From the NCBI RefSeq assembly GCF_916618915.1, contig NZ_CAKAKE010000001.1, positions 186,001 to 250,000 on the forward strand: a stretch of DNA of 64,000 bases, read 5' to 3'. The stretch is from Stenotrophomonas sp. Marseille-Q4652 (GTDB lineage Bacteria; Pseudomonadota; Gammaproteobacteria; Xanthomonadales; Xanthomonadaceae). Position numbers and translations under genes: made by a program. Under the pieces are notes generated by a model that searched no databases, was not told the origin of the DNA, and saw only the letters and a list, made by a program, of their open reading frames with translations. Positions 1 through 7,973 of the stretch are shown here, piece after piece (position 1 is the first letter of the stretch; every line of letters begins with the position of its first letter).

Positions 1-1
1 C

Positions 2-2053
2 GGCGTGGCCTTCCCGGATACCTGCGTGGGCACCGACAGCCACACTCCGCACGTGGACGCGCTGGGCGTGATCGCCATCGGCGTCGGCGGCCTGGAAGCG
101 GAGAACGTGATGCTGGGCCGCGCCTCGTGGATGCGCCTGCCCGATACCGTCGGCGTGGAACTGACCGGCCGTCCGCAGCCGGGCATCACCGCCACCGACG
201 TGGTGCTGGCGCTGACCGAGTTCCTGCGCAAGGAGCGCGTGGTCGGCGCATGGCTGGAATTCTTCGGCGAGGGTGCCAGCGCGCTGACCATTGGCGACCG
301 CGCCACCATCTCCAACATGTGCCCCGAATACGGCGCCACCGCGGCGATGTTCTACATCGACCAGCAGACCCTCGACTACCTGCGCCTGACCGGGCGCGAG
401 GAACAGCAGGTCGCACTGGTGGAGAACTACGCCCGCACCACCGGGCTGTGGGCCGATGCGCTGGCCACCGCGCAGTACGAGCGCGTGCTGCGCTTCGACC
501 TGTCCAGCGTGGTGCGCAACATGGCCGGGCCGAGCAACCCGCACAAGCGTGTGGCCACCACCGAGCTGGCCGAGCGCGGCATCGCCGACCCGGCCAAGCT
601 CGAGTCCGGCAAGGCCGAGCAGGCGCAGGGCCTGATGCCCGATGGCGCGGTGATCATCGCCGCCATCACCAGCTGCACCAACACCTCCAACCCGCGCAAC
701 GTGATCGCCGCCGGCCTGCTGGCGCGCAACGCGGTCGCGCGCGGACTGGTGCGCAAGCCGTGGGTGAAGACCTCGCTGGCGCCCGGTTCCAAGGCGGTGC
801 AGCTGTACCTGGAAGAAGCCGGCCTGCTGCCGGACCTGGAACAGCTGGGCTTCGGCATCGTGGCCTTCGCCTGCACCACCTGCAACGGCATGAGCGGCGC
901 GCTGGACCCGAAGATCCAGCAGGAAATCATCGACCGCGACCTGTACGCCACCGCCGTGCTCAGCGGCAACCGCAACTTCGACGGCCGCATCCATCCGTAT
1001 GCCAAGCAGGCCTTCCTGGCCAGCCCGCCGCTGGTGATCGCCTACGCCATCGCCGGTACCGTGCGCTTTGACATCGAGAAGGACGTGCTGGGCGTGGACG
1101 CCGAGGGCAACGAGGTGCGGCTCAAGGACATCTGGCCGAGCGACGCGGAGATCGACGCGGTGGTCAAGGCCAGCGTCAAGCCCGAGCACTTCCGCAGCGT
1201 GTACAACCCGATGTTCAACATCCGCGTCGAGCACGGCGAGCGCGTCAGCCCGCTGTACGACTGGCGCCCGCAGAGCACCTACATCCGTCGTCCGCCGTAC
1301 TGGGAAGGCGCGCTGGCCGGAGAACGCACGCTGCGCGGCATGCGCCCGCTGGCGGTGCTGCCGGACAACATCACCACCGACCACCTCTCGCCGTCCAACG
1401 CGATCCTGGCCTCCAGCGCCGCCGGCGAATACCTGGCGAAGATGGGCCTGCCGGAAGAGGACTTCAATTCCTACGCCACCCACCGCGGCGACCACCTGAC
1501 CGCGCAGCGCGCCACCTTCGCCAACCCGAAGCTGTTCAACGAAATGGTGCGCAACGAGGACGGCTCGGTGCGCCAGGGCTCGCTGGCGCGGGTCGAGCCG
1601 GAAGGCCGGGTCATGCGCATGTGGGAGGCGATCGAGACCTACATGCAGCGCAAGCAGCCGCTGATCATCATTGCCGGTGCCGACTACGGCCAGGGCAGCT
1701 CGCGTGACTGGGCGGCCAAGGGCGTGCGCCTGGCCGGCGTGGAAGCGATCGTGGCCGAAGGCTTCGAGCGCATCCACCGCACCAACCTGATCGGCATGGG
1801 CGTGCTGCCGCTGGAGTTCAAGCCGGGTACCACCCGCCTGACCCTGGGCATCGACGGTACCGAGACCTTCGACGTCATCGGCGAACGCCAGCCGCGCGCC
1901 GACCTGACCCTGGTCATCCACCGCCGCGACGGCACCGAGCTGCGCGTGCCGGTCACCTGCCGGCTGGATTCGGACGAGGAAGTGGCGATTTACGAAGCCG
2001 GCGGCGTGCTGCAGCGCTTTGCGCAGGATTTTCTGCAATCCAGCGCAGCCTGA
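2..2053 (+). CDS. acnD: Fe/S-dependent 2-methylisocitrate dehydratase AcnD (5' truncated by window edge)
   Basis: Aconitase-superfamily enzyme that dehydrates 2-methylcitrate in the propionate-degrading methylcitrate cycle; its product is passed to PrpF. The reading frame is open from base 2 and the true start lies outside the window; the GTG at base 5 is an internal valine codon. The three 4Fe-4S cysteines are visible: ITSCTNTSNP (Cys codon at 674) and CTTCNG (Cys codons at 872 and 881), with the 66-residue spacing of AcnA/IRP-type aconitases. The C-terminal swivel domain follows, with the active-site stretch GADYGQGSSRDWA near 1675. About 683 of an expected roughly 865 residues are present. 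The choice of AcnD over AcnA rests on the N-terminal AcnD-like stretch DTCVGTDSHTPHVDALGVIA and on prpF downstream. That pair is interrupted here by a restriction cassette. Confidence 0.9.
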   Translation, partial: GVAFPDTCVGTDSHTPHVDALGVIAIGVGGLEAENVMLGRASWMRLPDTVGVELTGRPQPGITATDVVLALTEFLRKERVVGAWLEFFGEGASALTIGDRATISNMCPEYGATAAMFYIDQQTLDYLRLTGREEQQVALVENYARTTGLWADALATAQYERVLRFDLSSVVRNMAGPSNPHKRVATTELAERGIADPAKLESGKAEQAQGLMPDGAVIIAAITSCTNTSNPRNVIAAGLLARNAVARGLVRKPWVKTSLAPGSKAVQLYLEEAGLLPDLEQLGFGIVAFACTTCNGMSGALDPKIQQEIIDRDLYATAVLSGNRNFDGRIHPYAKQAFLASPPLVIAYAIAGTVRFDIEKDVLGVDAEGNEVRLKDIWPSDAEIDAVVKASVKPEHFRSVYNPMFNIRVEHGERVSPLYDWRPQSTYIRRPPYWEGALAGERTLRGMRPLAVLPDNITTDHLSPSNAILASSAAGEYLAKMGLPEEDFNSYATHRGDHLTAQRATFANPKLFNEMVRNEDGSVRQGSLARVEPEGRVMRMWEAIETYMQRKQPLIIIAGADYGQGSSRDWAAKGVRLAGVEAIVAEGFERIHRTNLIGMGVLPLEFKPGTTRLTLGIDGTETFDVIGERQPRADLTLVIHRRDGTELRVPVTCRLDSDEEVAIYEAGGVLQRFAQDFLQSSAA

Positions 2054-2103
2054 TGCCGGAACCCTCGTAGGTACGGGGCCAAGCGCTTTCCCAATAAAGC
2101 CCC

Positions 2104-2127
2104 CTGCCGGGCAAGCCCGGCAGCTAC
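2104..2127 (-). repeat. GTAG-type REP palindrome
   Basis: On the minus strand the tetranucleotide GTAG is followed by a perfect 9-bp stem (CTGCCGGGC / GCCCGGCAG) with a 2-nt loop, the layout of the GTAG-headed REP elements of Stenotrophomonas and related bacteria. A second GTAG at 2067-2070 on the plus strand makes the pair an inverted two-unit array. It sits just after acnD and could also act as a weak transcription stop or mRNA 3' stabiliser. No other clear copy was noticed in this window. Confidence 0.6.
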
Positions 2128-2164
2128 GAGAACTTGCGATGCCGGCGAATCGGGAGCACACTTT

Positions 2165-2179
2165 TGGCAATCTTTGCCA
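2165..2179. promoter_or_regulatory. Palindromic candidate ParD operator
   Basis: TGGCAA-TCT-TTGCCA is a perfect 6-bp inverted repeat with a 3-nt spacer, ending 11 nt before the parD start and just ahead of its AGGAG ribosome binding site. ParD antitoxins are ribbon-helix-helix repressors that bind such palindromes over their own promoter, so autoregulation is the likely role. The role is inferred from position and symmetry only. Confidence 0.5.
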
Positions 2180-2190
2180 TAGGAGCGGCC

Positions 2191-2439
2191 ATGGCCACCA
2201 TGAACATCTCCTTGCCCGATGAACTGAAAAGGTTCGTTGATGAGCAAGTTGCCGAACAGTCCTATAGCTCCAGCAGCGAATACTTGCGCGAGCTGATTCG
2301 CCAGCGCCAGCGCGAAAAGGCAGCGGAGTTCCTGCGCCAGTTGATTGCCGAAGGGCTGGCCTCGGGGCCGGCGGAGCCTATCGAACCGGATTACTTCGAG
2401 CGCATGCGCGAACGTGCCAAGAAGCGGGCTGGAGCATGA
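2191..2439 (+). CDS. parD: ParD family type II antitoxin
   Basis: An 82-residue antitoxin. Residues 1-40 form a ribbon-helix-helix DNA-binding fold (MNISLPDELKRFVDEQV, then SSSSEYLRELI). The charged C-terminal tail is the part expected to wrap and neutralise ParE. The ATG at 2191 is chosen because AGGAG (2181-2185) lies 5 nt upstream; the in-frame ATG at 2200 is a less likely alternative, and extending to 2134 would add residues unlike the family. Its stop overlaps the parE start (ATGA), as usual for TA pairs. It sits at the entry to the defence cassette splitting acnD from prpF and may help stabilise it. Confidence 0.88.
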   Translation: MATMNISLPDELKRFVDEQVAEQSYSSSSEYLRELIRQRQREKAAEFLRQLIAEGLASGPAEPIEPDYFERMRERAKKRAGA

Positions 2440-2762
2440 AGCCGCTGCGCCTGAGGGAACAGGCCAAAAGCGACGCGGACGAAGCGGCAGCTTGGTACGC
2501 CAAACAAGGCGGCTTGGCGCTGGAGCTGGCCTTTGTCGATGCACTAGAAGCGGCATACGGCTTGATTTTTCGGCACCCGCGCATCGGCTCCACCCGCCAT
2601 GCCGAACACGCAGCCGACCTGCCATCGCCACTGCGCTTCCTGCCGCTCAAGCGCTTTGAACACCACCTCATCTATTACATCGAACTGCCGCAACACGTCG
2701 AAATCATCCGCGTCTGGCATGCCTCGCGCGGGTTGGAGACATTGATAAGAAATGAGGAATGA
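2436..2762 (+). CDS. parE: ParE/RelE superfamily toxin
   Basis: A 108-residue toxin of the RelE/ParE fold. The pattern is typical: an N-terminal strand and helix with A..D...A..WY, a central PRIGS motif (residues about 48-53), then the C-terminal sheet FEHHLIYYIE and VEIIRVWHASR. ParE members poison DNA gyrase while RelE members cut mRNA; the ParD partner and the lack of obvious RelE catalytic residues favour gyrase inhibition, but this is inferred. It overlaps parD by 4 nt. Its last codons overlap an upstream in-frame ATG (2752) of the following hsdR, so the three genes may be read as one transcript. Confidence 0.85.
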   Translation: MKPLRLREQAKSDADEAAAWYAKQGGLALELAFVDALEAAYGLIFRHPRIGSTRHAEHAADLPSPLRFLPLKRFEHHLIYYIELPQHVEIIRVWHASRGLETLIRNEE

Positions 2763-2781
2763 ACAAGGAGTCCAGAGTGTC

Positions 2782-5764
2782 ATGAAGGTCAGGGAAAGCA
2801 CCATCGAGCAGGAGCTGATCGAAAAGCTCGGGCAGCGCAAGTACACGCTGCGGCCCGATATCCGCGACCGTGCCGCCATGGAGCGCAACTTCCGCGAGAA
2901 GTTCGAGGCCCTGAACCGGGTCAAGCTGACCGACGCCGAGTTCCAGCGCCTGCTGGACGGCATCGTGACCCCGGACGTGTTCAAGGCCGCGCACACGCTG
3001 CGCCACCGCAACGCCTTCACCCGCGACGACGGCACCCCGCTCAACTACACCCTGGTCAACATCAACGACTGGTGCAAGAACGACTTCGAGGTCGCCAGCC
3101 AGCTGCGCATCAATACCGATTACAGCCACCATCGCTACGACGTGCTGTTGCTGATCAATGGCGTGCCCGTCGTGCAGATCGAGCTGAAGACGCTGGGCAT
3201 CAATCCGCGCCGGGCCATCGAGCAGGTCGTCGAGTACAAGAACGATGCCGGCAACGGCTACGCGCGCACGCTGCTGTGCTTCATCCAGCTGTTCATCGTC
3301 AGCAACCGCGACGCCACCTACTACTTCGCCAACAACAACACGCGCCACTTCGCCTTCAACGCCGATGAGCGCTTCCTGCCCATCTACCAGCACGCCGCGC
3401 CAGACAACCGCAAGATCAGCGGCCTGGATGCCTTTGCCGACGCTTTCCTGCCCAAGTGCACGCTGGGGCAGATGATCAGCCGCTACATGGTGCTGGTGGC
3501 CAGCGAGCAAAAGCTGCTGATGATGCGGCCCTATCAGATTTACGCCGTGCAGAACATCGTCGAATGCATCGACAAGAACCTCGGCAATGGCTACATCTGG
3601 CACACCACCGGCAGCGGCAAGACGCTCACCAGCTTCAAGGCCTCCACCCTGCTCAAGGCCAACCCGGCCATCGACAAGTGCCTGTTCGTGGTGGATCGCA
3701 AGGATCTGGATCGCCAGACCCGCGAAGAGTTCAACCGCTTCCAGGAGGGCTGCGTCGAGGAAAACACCAACACCGAGTCGCTGGTGCGCCGGCTGGTGTC
3801 CGACGACGCCGCCGACAAGGTCATCGTGACCACCATCCAGAAGCTGGGCCGCGCGCTGGACCCGGCGCGGGCCGACTACGCCCAGCGGCTGGAACCGCTG
3901 CGCGAGGCGCGCATCGTCTTCATCTTCGACGAATGCCACCGCAGCCAGTTCGGTGAGAACCACCAGGCCATCAAGGCGTTTTTCCCCAAGGCCCAGCTGT
4001 TCGGCTTCACCGGCACCCCGATCTTCGACGACAACGCCAGCTACAAGCGCATCGAAGGCGACGAGCAGACGCTGAAGACCACCGACGACCTGTTCCAGCA
4101 GTCCCTGCACGAATACACCATCACCCACGCCATCGAGGACAGGAACGTCCTGAAGTTCCACGTCGAGTACTACAAGCCTGATGGCAAGCTCGCCCCCAAG
4201 CCCGGCGAAACCCTGGCCAAGCGCGCCGTGGTGGAGGCAATCCTGGCCAAGCACGATGCCGCCACCGGCGGCCGGCGCTTCAACGCGCTGCTGGCCACCG
4301 CCTCCATCAACGATGCCATCGAGTACTTCGACCTGTTCAAGGCGGCGCAGGCCGAGAAGCAGCAGGCGGAGCCGGACTGGCAGCCGCTCAACATCGCCGC
4401 CGTGTTCTCGCCGCCCGGCGACGTCAGTGCCGACGTGCGCCAGTTGCAGGAAGACCTGCCGCAGGAGCTGGAAGACAACAAGCAGGACCCGGAGGCCAAG
4501 AAGGCGGCGCTGAAGGCCATCATTGCCGACTACAACGCGCGCTTTACCACCAACCACCGCATCGAGGAGTTCGACGCCTACTACCAGGACGTGCAGCAGC
4601 GCATCAAGGACCAGCAGTTCCCCAATGCCGACCTGCCGATGAAGGGGCGCGAGAAGCTGGACATCGTGATCGTGGTGGACATGCTGCTCACCGGCTTCGA
4701 CAGCAAGTACCTCAACACGCTGTACGTGGACAAGAACCTCAAGTACCACGGCCTGATCCAGGCCTTCAGCCGCACCAACCGCGTGCTCAACGACACCAAG
4801 CCGTACGGCAACATCCTGGACTTCCGCGGCCAGCAGGCGGCGGTGGATGCCGCCATCGCGCTGTTCTCCGGGGCACGCAAGGACCAGGCGCGCGAAATCT
4901 GGCTGGTGGACACCGCGCGCGTGGTCATCGACAAGCTGAAGGAAGCGCGCGCCGCCCTCGACAGCTTCCTCGCCTCGCAGGGGCTGGGCGGCAAGCCGGA
5001 AGACATCGCCAACCTCAAGGGCACGGCGGCCAAGGTGGCCTTCGTCCAGCACTTCAAGGACGTGCAGAAGCTGCAGACCCAGCTGGACCAGTACACCGAC
5101 CTGACCGCCGAGCAGCGCGACCAGATCGAGACCATCCTGCCCAAGGACGAACTGCGCAGCTTCCGCGGCCAGTACCTGCAGAAGGCGGAAGAACTGCGCG
5201 CCGACCAGAGGAAGCCCGGCGGACTGGACGAGGCCACGCGCAACGAAGTGGAGCAGCTCGACTTCGAGTTCGTGCTGTTCGCCTCCAGCACCATTGACTA
5301 CGACTACATCATGGCTGATCGCCGACTACTCGGAGCAGGCGCCGGGCAAGGCCAGCATGAGCCGCGAAAAGCTGATCGGCCTGATCGCCAGCGACGCCAA
5401 GTTCATGGGCGAGCGCGAGGACATCAGCGCGTACGTGCGCGGGCTGAAGGCCGGCGAGGGCCTGAGCGAGGACGCCATCCGCACCGGCTACGAAACGTTC
5501 AAGGCCGACAAGGCCGCGCAGGACATGGCCGCGCTGTGCGAAAAGCACGGCCTGCCGGTGGCGGAGGTGCAGGCCTTCGTGGACGGGATCCTGTCCCGCC
5601 GCATCTTCGACGGCGAGGCGCTCACCGAGCTTCTGGCCCCGCTGGACCTGGGCTGGAAGGCGCGCGCGCAGAAGGAGCTGGCGTTGATGGGTGACCTGCT
5701 GCCGTTGTTGAAAAAGCGGGCGGGTGGGCGGGAGATCGCCGGGCTCAAGGCGTACGAGGCGTGA
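2782..5764 (+). pseudogene. hsdR: Type I restriction endonuclease HsdR, frameshifted near 5314
   Basis: ATP-driven translocase and nuclease subunit of a type I restriction system. Visible parts are the nuclease core with QIELKTLG (about residues 132-139), the Walker A motif TGSGKT (Lys about 280), the DECH box (about 383-386), GFTGTPIF (motif III), and the late helicase motifs around QAFSRTNRV. The ATG at 2782 follows AAGGAG (2765-2770); an in-frame ATG at 2752 overlaps parE. After the codons for DYDYIM (ending 5313) the frame is lost. The family-like continuation LIADYSEQAPGKAS resumes at 5315 in another frame and runs to 5764. One extra base, or two missing, explains this. Joined length would be about 994 aa, normal for HsdR. 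The part lost is only the C-terminal domain that contacts HsdM/HsdS, but it is probably essential. It could be a sequencing error. Confidence 0.85.
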
Positions 5765-5766
5765 GC

Positions 5767-6966
5767 ATGGCGAAGCAAAGCGAGAAGACGGCGGTGCCGA
5801 GGTTGCGGTTTCCTGAGTTTCGGCATCATGTTGGCTTCGGCCCCGCAGCGCTTGGGCGCGCCTTTGGCCAGATAACGAACGGAAAAGCCAACGCACAGGA
5901 TCACGAGGAAGGCGGCGCTTTTCCGCTCTTCGATCGGTCTGAAGTCATAAAGGCATCGAGCAAGTTTGCTTTTGACTCAGAGGCCGTGATCTTGCCCGGT
6001 GAAGGGATGTCCTTCCGGCCTCGTTACTTCGAGGGAAAGTTTGATCTTCACCAACGCGCTTATGCGCTGATGGAATGCCAAGGGCACAGCAAATATTTCT
6101 ACTACGCACTGGATCACGCGAAGGCTGAACTCGCACTCAAAGCGGTCAAGTCGACCGTCCTTTCTCTACGCTTGCCGATCATCGAGAAATTCGTCGTATT
6201 CGCGCCCACGGACAACGCCGAGCAACAAAAAATCGCCGACTGCCTGACCTCGCTGGATGAGGTGATTGCCGCGCAGGGGCGCAAGGTGGAGGCGTTGAAG
6301 GCGCACAAGCGCGGCCTGATGCAGCAGCTTTTCCCCCGCGAAGGCGAAACCCGCCCCCGTCTCCGCTTCCCCGAGTTCCGCGATGCGCCGGAGTGGGAAA
6401 AGAAGCAGCTTGCCGAGTTAGGTGAAATCATCACAGGCAAAACGCCGAGTACGAGCAATGCAGGGCTATGGGGTGGCGGCATACTTTTCATAACGCCAAC
6501 AGACATTGACGATAGCGGCAAGTACCAAGACACAAGTCAGCGAACTGTCGTTGCGACATCGGCGCTGAAAGTGTTGCCGGTAGGCAGCATTGCATACACA
6601 TGCATTGCTTCAATCGGCAAACTGGCAATCACCGTGCGCCCGAGCGTCACAAATCAACAGATCAACTCTGTTATTACGCGTCCGAGCATTGACAATGAGT
6701 TCGTCTACTACGCACTGGTGCATCTCACGCCTTGGATCAAGTCAATTCCAGCAACGTCGACTCTCCCAATCATCAACAAGACGGAATTTTCCGCGATAGA
6801 GATTGGGATTCCGAGCGATAGCCTTGAGCAGAAGGCAGTCGCCGACTGCCTCTCCTCCCTCGACACCCGGATCACCGCCGAAACCCACCAGCTCGCCGCC
6901 CTCAAGACCCACAAGCAGGGCCTGATGCAGCAGCTGTTCCCGGCGCTGGAGGAGGCACAAGCATGA
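5767..6966 (+). CDS. hsdS: Type I restriction specificity subunit HsdS
   Basis: DNA-recognition subunit of the first type I system, about 399 residues. Two target recognition domains (about 20-150 and 200-350) are each followed by a conserved coiled-coil repeat: EQQKIADCLTSLDEVIAAQ...KRGLMQQLFP and EQKAVADCLSSLDTRITAE...KQGLMQQLFP. These near-identical spacers set the distance between the two half-sites. The recognition domains, especially the second, are visibly richer in A+T than the spacers and the neighbouring genes, as expected for fast-exchanging TRDs. The start ATG lies 2 nt after the hsdR stop. The stop overlaps the next gene by 4 nt. Confidence 0.9.
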   Translation: MAKQSEKTAVPRLRFPEFRHHVGFGPAALGRAFGQITNGKANAQDHEEGGAFPLFDRSEVIKASSKFAFDSEAVILPGEGMSFRPRYFEGKFDLHQRAYALMECQGHSKYFYYALDHAKAELALKAVKSTVLSLRLPIIEKFVVFAPTDNAEQQKIADCLTSLDEVIAAQGRKVEALKAHKRGLMQQLFPREGETRPRLRFPEFRDAPEWEKKQLAELGEIITGKTPSTSNAGLWGGGILFITPTDIDDSGKYQDTSQRTVVATSALKVLPVGSIAYTCIASIGKLAITVRPSVTNQQINSVITRPSIDNEFVYYALVHLTPWIKSIPATSTLPIINKTEFSAIEIGIPSDSLEQKAVADCLSSLDTRITAETHQLAALKTHKQGLMQQLFPALEEAQA

Positions 6967-7973
6967 GCGGCCTGATCCTCTACACCAGCGAGGACGGCAA
7001 GAGCCGCATCCAGCTGCGCGCCGACGGCCAGACCGTCTGGCTGACCCAGGCGCAGATGGCGGAGCTGTTCGACGTCAGTGCCGACAACATCAGCCTGCAC
7101 CTGAAAAACATCTTTTCAGACAAGGAGTTGGAACCTGAACGAACTACCGAGGAATCCTCGGTAGTTCAGCAGGAGGGCGGTCGCGCCGTCCGCCGGCCGG
7201 TCACGCTGTACAACCTCGACGCCATCCTGGCCGTGGGCTATCGGGTGCGCTCCCCGCGCGGCGTGCAGTTCCGCCGCTGGGCCAGTACCGCACTGAAGGA
7301 ATACCTGCTCAAGGGCTTCGTCATGGACGACGAGCGCCTGAAGAACCCGGATGGCCGGCCGGATTACTTCGACGAGATGCTGGCGCGCATCCGCGACATC
7401 CGTGCCTCGGAGAAGCGCTTCTACCAGAAGGTGCGCGACCTGTTCGCCCTGAGCGTGGACTACGACAAGACCGACCGCGCCACGCAGACCTTCTTCGCCA
7501 CCGTGCAGAACCTGCTGCTGTACGCGGTGACCGGGCAGACGGCAGCGGAGCTGATTCTGGCGCGCGCCAATCCCGACGAGCCGCACTTCGGCCTGCGTGC
7601 CTGGAGCGGTGGCCGGGTGCGCAAGGAGGACATCCTGATCGCCAAGAACTACCTCACAGAAGATGAGATCGACACCCTCAACCGGCTGGTGGTGATCTTC
7701 CTGGAAACCGCGGAGCTGCGGGCCAAGAACCGCCAGGCCATTCCCATGCGCTTCTGGATGGAAAACGTGGGCCAGATCATCGCGTCCAACGGCTTTCCAT
7801 TGCTGAAGAGCGCCGGCTCGGTCAGTCACGAGCAGATGGAAGCCGCCACCAGCGAGCGGTACCTCGCCTTTGACGCACAGCGCAAGCAGCAGGAGGCGCG
7901 CGCCGCCGATGCTGCCGACGCGGCCGAACTGGCAGCCATTGAAAACAAGATCAAACGACGCCTGAAACCATGA
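6963..7973 (+). CDS. rhuM: RhuM family protein within the type I RM operon
   Basis: A 336-residue member of the virulence-protein RhuM family, first named from a Salmonella pathogenicity island and often embedded in type I restriction loci; its biochemical role is not known. An N-terminal KilA/Bro-like winged-helix segment (VWLTQAQMAELFDVSADNIS, about 24-43) is followed by the family core (YNLDAILAVGYRV, GVQFRRWAS, LKEYLLKGFVMDDERL). A helical middle region contains ASEKRFYQKVRDLF, and a variable basic C-terminus ends the protein. It overlaps hsdS and hsdM by 4 nt on each side, so it is translated with the RM subunits and may modulate them. A 27-bp near-perfect palindrome lies inside it at 7141-7167. 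Confidence 0.8.
   Translation: MSGLILYTSEDGKSRIQLRADGQTVWLTQAQMAELFDVSADNISLHLKNIFSDKELEPERTTEESSVVQQEGGRAVRRPVTLYNLDAILAVGYRVRSPRGVQFRRWASTALKEYLLKGFVMDDERLKNPDGRPDYFDEMLARIRDIRASEKRFYQKVRDLFALSVDYDKTDRATQTFFATVQNLLLYAVTGQTAAELILARANPDEPHFGLRAWSGGRVRKEDILIAKNYLTEDEIDTLNRLVVIFLETAELRAKNRQAIPMRFWMENVGQIIASNGFPLLKSAGSVSHEQMEAATSERYLAFDAQRKQQEARAADAADAAELAAIENKIKRRLKP
7141..7167. repeat. 27-bp near-perfect palindrome inside rhuM
   Basis: Two 13-bp arms (GAACTACCGAGGA and its exact complement TCCTCGGTAGTTC) flank a single central base at 7154. It encodes ELPRNPR-like residues in one frame and RTTEESSVV in the coding frame, within the variable loop before the conserved YNLD segment. It could be a protein-binding site, an inserted palindromic unit, or a strong mRNA hairpin at the centre of the RM operon. 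No second copy was noticed. Confidence 0.7.

Noticed and set aside
2704..5052. 782-codon open frame on the minus strand opposite hsdR
   Set aside because: Composition is the mirror of GC-rich codons of the real gene (runs of Val, Leu, Arg, Gly), with no domain and no ribosome binding site; hsdR motifs lie on the other strand.
5305..5325. Programmed ribosomal frameshift in hsdR
   Set aside because: No slippery heptamer or stimulatory structure is apparent at the junction, and HsdR families are not known to use one.
5294..5764. A separate 156-aa gene after the first hsdR
   Set aside because: Its sequence is the natural C-terminal part of HsdR and its ATG lies inside the upstream frame without a ribosome binding site; a frameshift explains it better.
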